A stretch of 64,000 nt of DNA from JACVRW01 sp963734365 (GTDB lineage: Bacteria; Actinomycetota; Thermoleophilia; Solirubrobacterales; Thermoleophilaceae). Position 1 is the stretch's first letter; each line of letters starts with the position of its first letter. Made by a program: the position numbers and the translations under genes. Location: assembly GCA_963734365.1 (NCBI GenBank), contig CAVTGV010000006.1, positions 310,001 to 374,000 on the forward strand. The letters are read 5' to 3'. Shown here piece by piece: positions 37,122 through 45,974 of this stretch. The notes beneath the pieces were generated by a model. That model made no database searches, was not told the DNA's origin, and worked only from the letters and a program-made list of their open reading frames with translations.

Positions 37122-37885
37122 TGCGTACGGCGCTCACCTCTCTCGTCGCCGCCCTGGTTCTGATGCTGTGGGTGCCGGCGGCTCAGGCCCAGTTGGCGGT
37201 CGGCGAAGCTAAGGGTGTACGGATCGTTCGCCCGGGCGGGAAGGTCGTATTCGTCTTCACCCCTAAGGCGGATCGTCTCTGGCGCCGGGTGGCGGGCAGG
37301 CGGGTTCTCGTCACGTGCGTCGCCGTCTCGCGGCCGGACGCTGAGGGCTTCGCGGGCACCAGCGAGTTCTCGGACATGGCGCGTGTCCCCAAGCGGGGCC
37401 GGCGGCTGGTGGACGGCAGGCTGCCCCGTCTGGACTACTGCAACCTCTCCCTGCCGGCACGCACGATCAGGCGCGGCCGTAGGCGGATCGCCTTTCCGAA
37501 GCAGCTGCTGGTGAGCGTTCCGCTCAGCCGGCGCGGCCTGGTCATGGTGGACGAACGAGCGCGTGCCACCGTGCTCGGCCAGCTTCTGTTTGGAGCGCAG
37601 ATCTACGGAAGGAAACGCGGGCTGCCCGGGTTCCCGACGCCTGCTCAGCTGGTGGCCCGAGTGCCGCGCCTGGGTCCGCCGTTGCCACTGACCGTGGTGG
37701 CGCTGGCCGGGCCAGACGAGTCGCCGCCTCCGGGCAGCGTGGGCTACTACAGCGATGGCGGGGAACGAGTCGCGGCGGTGGTGCTTTCGCTCCGTGGACG
37801 TCGCCTCTTCCTCGAGTACGAGCCGGACGGCGTTGTTCGCACCAACGTGCTGGGCTACCTGTACGGCGACCAGCCTGCGTCCTGA
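37121..37885 (+). CDS. Secreted protein of unknown function
   Basis: The ATG at 37121 opens with a clear signal peptide (LTSLVAALVLMLWVPAAQA) and a likely cleavage after AQA. The mature part of about 230 residues is beta-rich and strongly basic, with RPGGKVVFVFTPKA, LVSVPLSRRG and a C-terminus LEYEPDGVVRTNVLGYLYGD. No family recognised. The frame is open 435 bp further upstream, but that would span the DUF1272 gene and lacks a signal peptide. The start is coupled to the preceding stop. Confidence 0.6.
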   Translation: MRTALTSLVAALVLMLWVPAAQAQLAVGEAKGVRIVRPGGKVVFVFTPKADRLWRRVAGRRVLVTCVAVSRPDAEGFAGTSEFSDMARVPKRGRRLVDGRLPRLDYCNLSLPARTIRRGRRRIAFPKQLLVSVPLSRRGLVMVDERARATVLGQLLFGAQIYGRKRGLPGFPTPAQLVARVPRLGPPLPLTVVALAGPDESPPPGSVGYYSDGGERVAAVVLSLRGRRLFLEYEPDGVVRTNVLGYLYGDQPAS

Positions 37886-37956
37886 CGACGCTGCCCCCGA
37901 TTGGGGAACTGGCCCGGGCGGGCGCCGTCGAGGCGCCGCCCAGGCCCTGACGACGG

Positions 37957-38391
37957 TCAGCCGTCGTCGCGGCCCCCACCGCCGTGATCGTCGCCGCCGC
38001 GGTCGTCGTCTCCGCCGCGCCGGTCGTCTCCGCCACGGTCATCGTCTCCGGCACGGTTGTCGTCGTCGCGCCCCGAGCGCTCCACTTCGACCGCGATCCA
38101 GCGGCCGTCCCGCTTGCGGGCGTGGGCCTCGATGTTGCGCGCGCCGACATGGATGCCGGCGAAGCCGTTGACCCGCTCGTAGCGGGTGTTGCGGGTCACG
38201 AAGATGCGGAACGTCCGGCCCTCGTCGCGCAGCCGGAAGGAGCGCGTGGTGCGGTTCTTGGAAACCACGGTCCCCTCGAACTCGCGCAGGGCCTTGGTGC
38301 CCGCCGGAGCAGCGGCGCCTGCCGGAACCGCGCTCGCCACCACCGCCACCGCTGCGGCCAGTGCGACCAGGACTGTGAGCTTGCGTGCCAT
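37957..38391 (-). CDS. Secreted DUF5666-like protein with Asp/Gly/Arg repeat tail
   Basis: 144 residues. A signal peptide (TVLVALAAAVAVVASAVPAGAA) is followed by a small beta domain of about 65 residues (EFEGTVVSKNRTTRSFRLRDEG, FRIFVTRNTRYERV), which resembles DUF5666-type OB-like domains. The last 35 residues are low-complexity repeats of Gly-Gly-Asp-Asp-Arg. The acidic-basic tail may bind ions or cell wall; that is speculation. A GGAGG site lies 7 bases before the ATG at 38391. Divergent from the GFA gene. Confidence 0.65.
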   Translation of the reverse strand: MARKLTVLVALAAAVAVVASAVPAGAAAPAGTKALREFEGTVVSKNRTTRSFRLRDEGRTFRIFVTRNTRYERVNGFAGIHVGARNIEAHARKRDGRWIAVEVERSGRDDDNRAGDDDRGGDDRRGGDDDRGGDDHGGGGRDDG

Positions 38392-38512
38392 GTCTCGACC
38401 TCCATCGATTAGCTTGCTCACGCAGTGTCGACGCCGGCGGGGAAGCGGCAGGCCAGGTCGAGGCAAGGACTTGGTAAGGAAAAGCGGCGCCCGGCTGCGA
38501 GACTCGGCTGCG

Positions 38513-38944
38513 GTGACCGACGATGCTCCAGTGACCGGCGGCTGCCTCTGTGGCGGGGTCCGGTTCGAGCTCAGCGAGCCGCCTGCGGCGGCGGGCTACT
38601 GCCACTGCACACGCTGTCAGCGCCGCACGGGATCGGGCTCCTCGGCCCAGGCCCGCATCGACGGCCGGACCTTCCGATTGGTGCAGGGCGAGGAGCTCGT
38701 TCAGGCCTGGCGCCATCCCGACGGCGGCTTCGAGAAGTGCTTCTGCCGCAACTGCGGCGCGCACCTGTTCAGCCGCGACCCGGAGGATTGGTCCCAGATG
38801 AGCGTGCGCCTGCCCGCGTTCGACGGGGACCCCGGCGTGCGGCCCAGCTGGCGCGCCCACGTGGCGAGTGCGGCGGTCTGGGAGCCACTGCCCGACGACG
38901 GCCTCGAGCGCTACGAGGGCTCGAATCCGCGGCCGGAGTTCTGA
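38513..38944 (+). CDS. GFA/CENP-V-family zinc protein
   Basis: 143 residues with the glutathione-dependent formaldehyde-activating enzyme (Gfa) fold. Zinc-binding cysteines are in GGCLCGGVRFEL near residue 8, YCHCTRCQRRTGS near 30 and CFCRNCGAHLF near 80. Most bacterial members have no proven activity. The GTG at 38513 was chosen a few residues before the first conserved strand. Convergent with the transporter gene that follows. Confidence 0.8.
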   Translation: MTDDAPVTGGCLCGGVRFELSEPPAAAGYCHCTRCQRRTGSGSSAQARIDGRTFRLVQGEELVQAWRHPDGGFEKCFCRNCGAHLFSRDPEDWSQMSVRLPAFDGDPGVRPSWRAHVASAAVWEPLPDDGLERYEGSNPRPEF

Positions 38945-38950
38945 GCGCGC

Positions 38951-40514
38951 TCAGGCCCGGACGGTCGCCGCGCTCTCGCCCGCTACCTCCGGACCCGCGC
39001 TCTCCTCCTGCCGCCGCGGCGCTCGGACGAACACGTAGACCGCGGTGACCAGCAGGACGCCGGCCGCCACCAGGAACGCGGTGCCGGTGGCGTCGACGAA
39101 GGCTTGCTGAGCCTGGTCCGCAAGCCGCGCGCCCGCGGCGCCGAACTTCTCGAGCGGCGCCTGCTGCACGAACGAGATCGACTCCTCGGCCCGCGCCCCT
39201 ACGTCAGCGGGCAGGCCGGCTCACCGCGCCCTCCACGTTCGCCCGGTAGCTCTCGTTGAGCACGCTGCCCAGGAGCGCGATGCCGATGGCGCTGCCGAAC
39301 TCCCGTGACACGTCGTTGACCGCGGAGGCCACACCCTGCTTGGCGGGGGGCAGCGACGACACGATCGCCGTGGTGGCCGGCGTACCCGCCAGCGCCATGC
39401 CCGCGGCGAACAGCAGGAGCCCGATGAGGAAGTACCAGTAGGCGAGGTCCGTGCTCAGGAAGGACAGGACGATGAGACCGGCCGCGATGAGCGTGAGCCC
39501 GGCGGCGCCGGTGCGATTGATGCCCACGCGGTCGGCGATCCGCGGCGCCCGGCGCGCCAGCGGGATCAGCACGAGCGGCATGGGAACCAGCGCCAGCGCG
39601 GCCTCGAGCGGTGACAGTTCGGCCACGAACTGCAGGTACTGGAGAACGATGAAGAAGAAGCCGAAGGCCGCGAAGAACTGGACGGTCAGCGACAGGGATC
39701 CCGTGCCGAAGCCGCGCAGGCGAAACAGCCGCGGATCCAGGAGCGGGTGGGCGAGCCGCAGCTCGCGCAGTACGAATGCGGTGCCGGCGAGCAGGCCGCC
39801 GATGAGCCCGGCGAGCACGAGGACATCGCTCCAGCCCCGCTCGGGGCCCTCGATGATGCCGAACACCAGCGCGGTGACCGCCACCAGCGAGAGCAGACCT
39901 CCGGCCACGTCGAGCGGCGGCGGGTCGTCCAGGCGCGAGGCGGGAATGAACGCCACGGTGCCGATCAGCGCCAGCACGGCCAGGAGCACATTGAGGCCGA
40001 AGAAGGAGCTCCAGCTGAAGAACTCGAGCAGCAGCCCCGAGCCCAGCAGGCCGATCACCGCGCCGGCACCCACAACGCCGACCCAGACGCCCACGGCCTG
40101 GGCCCTCTCCTCCGGGGGAAACGATGTGGTGATGATCGACAGCGTGGTGGGCATCACCAGCGCCGCGCCCACTCCCATCGCGGCCCGCAGCCCGATCAGC
40201 GTGGTGGGATCGTTCGCCACCAGCGCGACCGCCGCGGCAGTGCCGAAGACCACCAGCCCGACCATGAGGATGACCTTGCGCCCGAAGCGGTCGCCGATCG
40301 CGCCGGCGATCAGCAGCAGGCCGGCGAAGACCATCGTGTACGCGTCCACGATCCACTGGAGCTCGCTCTGCGTGGCGCCGGTGTCACGAGCCAGATCGGG
40401 CAGAGCCACGTTCAGGCCGCTCACAGCCGAGACCACCATCATCAGAGCAAGGGCCACGACGCCGAGCACGACCTTGCGCTGCCGGGCGGAGAGGGTGTTG
40501 GGCTGGTCGTTCAT
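38951..40514 (-). CDS. MFS drug efflux transporter, DHA2 family (frameshifted near the 3' end)
   Basis: The main frame (40514-39204) encodes about 436 residues and 13 helices with DHA2 motifs: SGLNVALPDLARD in helix 1, GDRFGRK at loop 2-3, and GSAIGIALLGSVLNESYRANVEGAVS near the end. A second frame from 39169 to 38951 holds the missing last helix, FVDATGTAFLVAAGVLLVTAVYVF. Removing one C near 39220 joins them through GLPADVGARAEESISFVQQAP, giving about 520 residues, the usual 14-helix size. It is divergent from a TetR repressor and has a strong promoter with an operator over its -10 box. Confidence 0.85.
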
Positions 40515-40526
40515 GGGTTCCTTCGC

Positions 40527-40577
40527 GTAGAATTCAGTACGTGCAGAATTCTACACACGCGGAATTAACGTTGTCAA
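40527..40577 (-). promoter_or_regulatory. Sigma-70 type promoter with TetR operator
   Basis: On the minus strand TTGACA (40577-40572) and TAGAAT (40553-40548) are separated by 18 bases, a consensus-like promoter for the efflux gene. The -10 box lies in one arm of a perfect 9-bp inverted repeat: GTAGAATTC at 40527-40535 and GAATTCTAC at 40546-40554 with a 10-base spacer. A repressor bound here would block RNA polymerase. The neighbouring TetR gene is the obvious ligand. Confidence 0.75.
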
Positions 40578-40584
40578 GGGGCCG

Positions 40585-41187
40585 ATGAACGAGACGGAGG
40601 CAAGTCGCCGTCCCGGCCGCCGTGCCGGCGACAGTGGCACGCGCGAGGCGATCCTCGGCGCCGCCCGCAGGCAGTTCGCCGAGCGTGGCTTCGACCGCAC
40701 CTCCCTGCGCAGCATCGCTCAGGAGGCCGGCGTCGACCCCACCCTGGTGTCGCACTTCTACGGCTCGAAGCAGAAGCTGTTCGCGACCGTGGTGGAGCTG
40801 CCGTTCGACCCCGCGGTGGTGATCCCTCACCTGATCGCCGGGGACCAGGACGGCGTGGGCCTGAGGTTGGCCCGCTTCCTCGTGGCGGTGCTCGAGTCCG
40901 ACGCCGGCCGCCAGCGGTTGACCGGCATGGTCCGGGCCGCGGCGTCGGAGCCGGAGGCGTCTCGCCTCGTCCGCGAGTTCATCAGCCGCGAGGTGCTCGC
41001 CAGGATCGCGGAGAGCCTGGACGTCGACGACGCGCCGCTGCGCGCCTCGCTCGTAGGCTCTCAGATCGTTGGCATGGTGATGGCGCGCTACATCGTGAAG
41101 GTCGAGCCGCTGGCGTCGCGGGATGCAGACGAGGTGGCCGAGCTGGTGGCGCCCGTGTTTCAGCACTACCTCACGGAGCCCCTGTGA
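40585..41187 (+). CDS. TetR-family transcriptional repressor
   Basis: 200 residues. The helix-turn-helix is at about 20-66: REAILGAARRQFAERGFDRTSLRSIA then VDPTLVSHFYGSKQKLF. A TetR C-terminal ligand domain of about 125 residues follows. AAGGGG lies just before the ATG. It is divergent from the DHA2 efflux gene, with a 28-bp perfect palindrome between them, the standard layout of a drug-responsive repressor. It overlaps the MBL-fold gene by four bases. Confidence 0.85.
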   Translation: MNETEASRRPGRRAGDSGTREAILGAARRQFAERGFDRTSLRSIAQEAGVDPTLVSHFYGSKQKLFATVVELPFDPAVVIPHLIAGDQDGVGLRLARFLVAVLESDAGRQRLTGMVRAAASEPEASRLVREFISREVLARIAESLDVDDAPLRASLVGSQIVGMVMARYIVKVEPLASRDADEVAELVAPVFQHYLTEPL

Positions 41188-41976
41188 CCGGCGTCCGCCT
41201 CACCCACATCGGTGGGCCCGACGCTGCTGATCGAGGTGGGGGGCTGGCGCCTGCTCACCGATCCCACCTTCGACGACCCGGGGCGCAGGTACAACTTCGG
41301 CTGGGGCGCGATGTCGCGCAAGCTGACGGGACCGGCGATTCCCGCGAGCGAAATCGGCCCGATCGACGCCGTCCTCCTCACCCACGAGCACCACGGCGAC
41401 AACCTGGACCCCGCCGGGCGCGCCCTGCTGCCGGCGGCCGGCGCGGTGGTCACCACCGTGTCGGGTGCGGACCAGCTAGGCGGTGCGGCGCGCGGGCTCG
41501 AGCCCTGGCAGACCACGTCGCTCGAGGCGCCCGGCCGGCCGGCGATCGAGATCACCGCCACACCGTGCCGTCACGGTCCCCCGCACGCGCACTTCATCAT
41601 CGGCGACGTGATCGGCTTCGCCCTCCGCTGGGACGGCCAGGAGCACGGACAGCTGTGGATCTCCGGTGACACGGTGCTCTACGACGGGGTACGCGAGGTC
41701 GCGGACCGGGTGCAGGTGGACACCGCGGTGCTCCATCTCGGCGGCGTGCGGTTCCCCGTGAGCGGGCCGATCCGTTACACGATGACCGCGCGCGACGCCG
41801 TGGAGCTGTGCGGTCTCATCCGTCCACGCACGACGATCCCGATCCACTACGAGGGCTGGCGGCACTTCAGGGAGGGGCGAGCGGCCATCGAAGAGGAGTT
41901 CGCGCGGGCGCCCGAGGACATCCGCTCGCGCGTGCGCTGGCTGCCGATCGGCGAGCAGGTGGAAATCGTCGGGTGA
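41184..41976 (+). CDS. UlaG-like MBL-fold metal-dependent hydrolase (N-terminal frameshift)
   Basis: The long frame from 41212 gives 254 residues with the metallo-beta-lactamase motif LLTHEHHGDNLD near residue 60 and further ligands in TPCRHG, ISGDT and PIHYEGW. The natural N-terminus VTGVRLTHIGG is in another frame from the GTG at 41184, which overlaps the tetR stop by four bases. Removing one G in GGTGGG near 41213 gives HIGGPTLLIEVGGWRLLTDPTF, typical of the family. With the correction the protein has about 263 residues. Substrate unknown. Confidence 0.75.
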
Positions 41977-42023
41977 GCGAGCAACGCCGCAACTGCCCGA
42001 CCCGCCGGCTGTTTGTGGTCGCG

Positions 42024-42999
42024 ATGGCGGCAACCACGACAGCTCGGCGCCCAGCGCGCTCGCTCGCTGCGGTGATGGCGCTGCTGGTGGCCGCACTGGT
42101 CTCGGCCGCGCCGGCCCAGGCCACGTTCCCCGGCCGCAACGGCGGGATCGCCTTCGCGCAACGCACGGGCAGCGGCGACTCGGCCCCGGCGCTCGTGGAG
42201 CACCGGCGACTGGCCACGCGGCCGCCCGGCTCTCAGAACCCGCGCATCCTGCTCGACTGCGAGCTCACCGACGGCGTGCCCAGCGGCGGTGACTGCACGG
42301 GCACGGACTACTCGTCGCCGTCGTACTCGCCCGACGGCCGGATGATCGTGTTCGACGCGGGCACGCAGATCGGCGTGATCGACGCCGACGGCGGAGGCGG
42401 CGTCGCGCTGTTCCCCGCCGTCACGGCCAACGACGGCAGCCCCGCGTTCTCGCCCGACGCGAGGCGCATCGTGTTCACGGGCAGCCAACGACCGCGGTAC
42501 CACCGACCTGTACGTACGCAGTGCGAGCGGCGGCGCCGCGCGCCTGATCATCAACGACGCCGGCGCGCCCGCCTGGTCGCGCCGCAACGTGCTGGCCTAT
42601 GTCCGCAGCGGGAACGTCTATGTCGCCCGCCCGACCGGCGGGCATCGCCGTCTCGTGACCTCCGGGGTCGCGCCCGACTGGTCGCCGACCGGGAGACGCC
42701 TGGTGCTCGTCCGCCCCTCGCCTCGAAACGTCTTCGACGATCCCTTCGGCTCCGTCTATCTCTCCGATCCCAACGGCCGCGGGCTGCGCCGGGTGCGAGT
42801 GGGCGACGACGTGTTCAACCCCGTCTGGTCCCCGGACGGCACCTCGATCGCCTACGCCCGCTCCGACCAGGGCGTGTTCGCCAAGCGCCTGGGCAGCAGC
42901 CGGCCCGCTCGCCTGGTGGCGCAGACCCAGATCAGCGGCGAGAGCGGCTTCGTGGTGGCGTTCGACCCGGCCTGGCGGCCGCGGCCGCTTCCGCGCTGA
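42024..42999 (+). CDS. Secreted TolB-like beta-propeller protein (frameshifted)
   Basis: The start at 42024 gives a signal peptide (LAAVMALLVAALVSAAPAQA). Propeller blades with SPSYSPDGRMIVFDAG and SPAFSPDARRIVFTG follow. After about residue 155 the long frame becomes nonsense while another frame continues NDRGTTDLYVRSASGG, LAYVRSGNVYVAR, APDWSPTGRRLVLVRP and NPVWSPDGTSIAYARSD to a stop at 42999. Deleting one C near 42485 joins them into a protein of about 324 residues. Such WD40/TolB-like secreted proteins are common in this group; the partner is unknown. Confidence 0.7.
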
Positions 43000-43007
43000 G
43001 CCCCGCG

Positions 43008-43403
43008 TTGCACCTGGAGCAGTTCGCACTGATCGTCGACGACTACGACTCGGCGATCGAGTTCTTCGTCGACAAGCTGGGCTTCGAGCTGGCGGAGGAC
43101 TCGCCGGCCCTCACCACGGCCGGCGGCCGGCCGAAGCGCTGGGTGGTGGTCCGTCCCCCGAACGCCGACACCGGCGTGCTGCTCGCCCAGGCCGACGGAG
43201 AGACCCAGCGCGCCACCGTCGGCCACCAGTTCGCCGGCCGGGTGGGCTTCTTCCTCCGCGTGGACGACTTCGACGCCGCCCACGCCCGGATGACACAGGC
43301 GGGCGTGGAGTTCGTCGGGGAGCCGCGCACGGAGCCCTACGGCCGGGTGGCGGTGTTCCTCGATGTCGCAGGCAACCGCTGGGACCTGCTCGGGCCGGCC
43401 TGA
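43008..43403 (+). CDS. Glyoxalase/VOC-superfamily protein
   Basis: 131 residues from a TTG start at 43008, the codon just before HLEQFALIVDDYDSAIEFFVDKLGFELAED, a typical first VOC module. The second module is GFFLRVDDFDAAHARM and ends with VAVFLDVAGNRWDLLGP, where the late Asp/Glu region would supply a metal ligand. A metal-dependent isomerase, dioxygenase or resistance protein is possible. It starts 8 bp after the propeller gene. Confidence 0.75.
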   Translation: MHLEQFALIVDDYDSAIEFFVDKLGFELAEDSPALTTAGGRPKRWVVVRPPNADTGVLLAQADGETQRATVGHQFAGRVGFFLRVDDFDAAHARMTQAGVEFVGEPRTEPYGRVAVFLDVAGNRWDLLGPA

Positions 43404-43468
43404 TTCCCCGAAGGCCCGATCGCGGGGATACTGGTACCGACCCCGTCAAGGCCCAGACAGGAGGACGC

Positions 43469-43774
43469 ATGCACGCTCGAGTCGCGACGTTCGAGGGAGG
43501 CGAGCCTGAGCAGATCAGGCAGATGGTCGAGGAGATCAAGCGGCGCGCCGAATCGGGACCGCCGGAGGGCGTGCCGGCCGTGGGGCTGCTGCTTCTCCAT
43601 CGCGCCGAGGACGGAAAGGTGATGAACGTCTCGCTGTTCGAGACCGAGGACGATCTGCGGCAGGGCAACGAGACCCTGAACGCGATGGATCCGCCCGTTC
43701 CGGGAGCGATGGGCCAGCGCACGTCCGTCGAGATCTACGAGGTCGGCGTGAAGCTCGACGCGCCGGCGGGCTGA
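43469..43774 (+). CDS. ABM-like small alpha+beta protein
   Basis: 101 residues: HARVATFEGGEPEQIRQMVEEI, then GLLLLHRAEDGKVMNVSLFETEDDLRQG, resemble a dimeric alpha/beta-barrel (antibiotic monooxygenase-like) fold with two beta-alpha-beta units. No catalytic residues can be assigned. AGGAGG lies 7 bases before the ATG. It precedes the LLM oxidoreductase by 14 bp and may be co-expressed with it. Confidence 0.55.
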   Translation: MHARVATFEGGEPEQIRQMVEEIKRRAESGPPEGVPAVGLLLLHRAEDGKVMNVSLFETEDDLRQGNETLNAMDPPVPGAMGQRTSVEIYEVGVKLDAPAG

Positions 43775-43788
43775 GCGCCAGCCCCGCC

Positions 43789-44775
43789 ATGGACGCCCGG
43801 GTCGGCGCCGGTGTAACGCCCTTCCAGACCGACGCCGAGGCGACCATCCGACTGGCGCAGAGAGCCGAGGAGCTCGGCTATGCGCGGTTCGGGGCCGCCG
43901 AAGGATGGACGCAGGATGCGGTGGTGGTGCTCACCCGTATTGCCGCGGTCACGTCGCGGATCGGCATTGCCACCGGCGTCCTGTCGGTCTGGAGCCGCAC
44001 GCCGGGGACGCTGGCCATGGCGGCGGCGAGCCTCCAGGGCGCGTCGGGCGGCCGCTTTGCACTCGGCCTCGGCGCCAGCAGCCCTCCGCTCGTGGAAGGC
44101 CTGCATGGCCTCACCTGGCAGAAGCCGGTCGATCGCATGCGCACGACCCTCATCGCGGTCCGGGCGCTGCTCGAGGGTGAGCGGCTGCCGCTCGACCGTG
44201 AGGGCGTGAGGCCGCTCCGCCTGGGCGTGCCGCCCCCGGAACCCGTGCCGATCTCGCTGGCGGCGCTCGCCCCGGCATCCGTCCGGCTTGCGGGTGAGCT
44301 GGCCGACCACTGGCTGCCCTTCCTCTGGGCACGCTCGCGGCTCGACGATGGGCGGACCCTGCTCGCAGAGGGGGAGGCTGCCGCCGAGTCTCCCCGTGCA
44401 ACGGGGGTCACCGCGAGCGTCCCTCTCGCTGTCGCCGAGAGCGAGGAAGGTGCGCGGCAGCTGGCGGCCGGCTGGCTGCTCGCCTATCTCACGAGCATGG
44501 GCCCGCTCTATCCACGGGTCCTCCGCGACCAGTTCGGCTTTGCCCGTGAGGTCGAGGCCCTGCTCGAGGCAAACGGGGGCGGCGCGCCACCTAGCTTGCC
44601 GCCGGAGGCGGAGCGACTGGCGCGCGAGGTGACCGTCATGGCGACCTACGACGAGGCGCCGGCCGCGGTTCGTGAGTGGCTGGACGCAGGGGCGGACGCG
44701 ATCGACCTGGTGCTGCCTCCCGGGCTCCCCGAGCAGCAGCACCGCGAGATGCTCGAGGCCGCGGCGCCTGCCTGA
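43789..44775 (+). CDS. LLM-class (probably F420-dependent) oxidoreductase
   Basis: A 328-residue luciferase-like barrel: GVTPFQTDAEATIRLAQRAEELGYARFG at the N-terminus, SRIGIATGVLSVWSRTPGTLAMAAASL near residue 60, and GRFALGLGASSPPLVEG near 95. The N-terminal pattern and GLGASSP loop resemble actinobacterial F420-dependent enzymes more than FMN ones, but the cofactor cannot be proved from sequence. Convergent with the PaiB-like gene. Confidence 0.8.
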   Translation: MDARVGAGVTPFQTDAEATIRLAQRAEELGYARFGAAEGWTQDAVVVLTRIAAVTSRIGIATGVLSVWSRTPGTLAMAAASLQGASGGRFALGLGASSPPLVEGLHGLTWQKPVDRMRTTLIAVRALLEGERLPLDREGVRPLRLGVPPPEPVPISLAALAPASVRLAGELADHWLPFLWARSRLDDGRTLLAEGEAAAESPRATGVTASVPLAVAESEEGARQLAAGWLLAYLTSMGPLYPRVLRDQFGFAREVEALLEANGGGAPPSLPPEAERLAREVTVMATYDEAPAAVREWLDAGADAIDLVLPPGLPEQQHREMLEAAAPA

Positions 44776-44817
44776 GGCCACCAGCATCTGCCCGTCACGC
44801 CGGAGCCTCGCGGTTCG

Positions 44818-45456
44818 TCAGCCGGACTCGCTCGGGCTGTCATGAACGAGTCTCATCTCTCGGGCGAGCTCGGAACTCGCGTAGGGGCCCTCACCCTCGA
44901 GCTCGCCGATGACTGTCCGAACGATCTCGGTCGGCTTGTTCTGACTCATCTTGCGCTTCGCCACGATCCTGGTCGGGGTGAGCCGTAGTCCGACGGTGCC
45001 CCGACTGAGCTGGCGTGCGTCCTCGGTGGCCGCCGGCGTGGCGTTCAATCGGCGCGGCGCAGCCACGTGTTCTTCAAAGCCGTCGACCAGCTTTTCCAGG
45101 ACGGCGAAGTTCTCGTCGGGGGTCAGGATCTCGGGAACCCCTGAGAGGTGAGCCACGATGAAGTTCCATGTCGGTACCTCGAACTGCTCGCCGTACCAAC
45201 TGGACGAGATGTATCCGTGGGGACCTTGAACGATGATCAGCAGCTCGTGCTCGCCGAGCTCGTGGACGCGCTCGTCCGGTCTACCCAGATGAGTCAGGAT
45301 CGACAGGTCGCTGCGGTCCTCGTCGAGCAGAATCGGGTAGTGAGAGGCCACCAGGCCGCCCGAGGCGTTCGAAACCAACGTGGCCCACGGGTTCTCGACT
45401 ATGAGGCGGCCGATCTGATCGACGTCGTCGAGCTCGAAGTAGGGGTTCTTTCGCAT
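44818..45456 (-). CDS. FMN-binding PaiB-like protein
   Basis: A 212-residue protein of the PaiB family (FMN-binding split barrel, described as a negative transcriptional regulator of sporulation and protease genes in Bacillus). Markers are the N-terminus NPYFELDDVDQIGRLI, WATLVSNASGGLVASHYP, GPHGYISSSWY and VPTWNFIVAHLSG, then a helical C-terminus with KMSQNK. It may degrade haem or bind a flavin ligand rather than DNA; this is unresolved for the family. Confidence 0.85.
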   Translation of the reverse strand: MRKNPYFELDDVDQIGRLIVENPWATLVSNASGGLVASHYPILLDEDRSDLSILTHLGRPDERVHELGEHELLIIVQGPHGYISSSWYGEQFEVPTWNFIVAHLSGVPEILTPDENFAVLEKLVDGFEEHVAAPRRLNATPAATEDARQLSRGTVGLRLTPTRIVAKRKMSQNKPTEIVRTVIGELEGEGPYASSELAREMRLVHDSPSESG

Positions 45457-45974
45457 CGCGCCGTCCTGTCGGTCCAGGACATCTTGACGATCACGCGCTC
45501 ACCTGGCTTGTCTCGCCGAAGGCCGGCAGCAACGCGAACCCGGCGGTCCCACTGGAGGGTGGCGACCGCCGGGCCAGAGTGCCGCTGGTCATCGCTCAGC
45601 CAGGGGTGTGCTGCCGCGACTCAACCGATCTCTCCAGCGGCCCGACCAACCCTCCCGTGCTTCGCGCAGAGTGCAAGTCCGCGTTCGGGCGCTCAGGCGC
45701 GTCTGGGGTACAGCCTTGGCCCTGCTGTCGGGAAGATCGAACGTCACCGGTCTTGACACCGATCGCAGTGCGGCGAGGAGTGCGAGCGTTCACTCTTATC
45801 TCCCCGTGCCCTCCGATCGGTCCTTTTTAAGGCCGCTCAGGTTAAGCCGGTCAGACAGCGGCGTTGGAGGCTGCACGGCCGATGAGCTACGCCCCGCCGG
45901 TTGCCGTTTGCGGCGACCCGGGCTACGTTGGACCGCCGGTCAGGGACTCGCCCTCACGGTTCGGGAGGAACCTC
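45457..45974. other. 518-bp region with no convincing gene
   Basis: The open frames here are short or lack coding character and family motifs. It contains the divergent promoters of the PaiB-like and protease genes. A TTGACA at 45753-45758 was seen without a good -10 partner. Confidence 0.4.

Noticed and set aside
37957..38060. Repeated GGCGACGAC-like units resembling a short CRISPR or tandem repeat
   Set aside because: It is the coding region of an Asp/Gly/Arg low-complexity protein tail, with no spacers.
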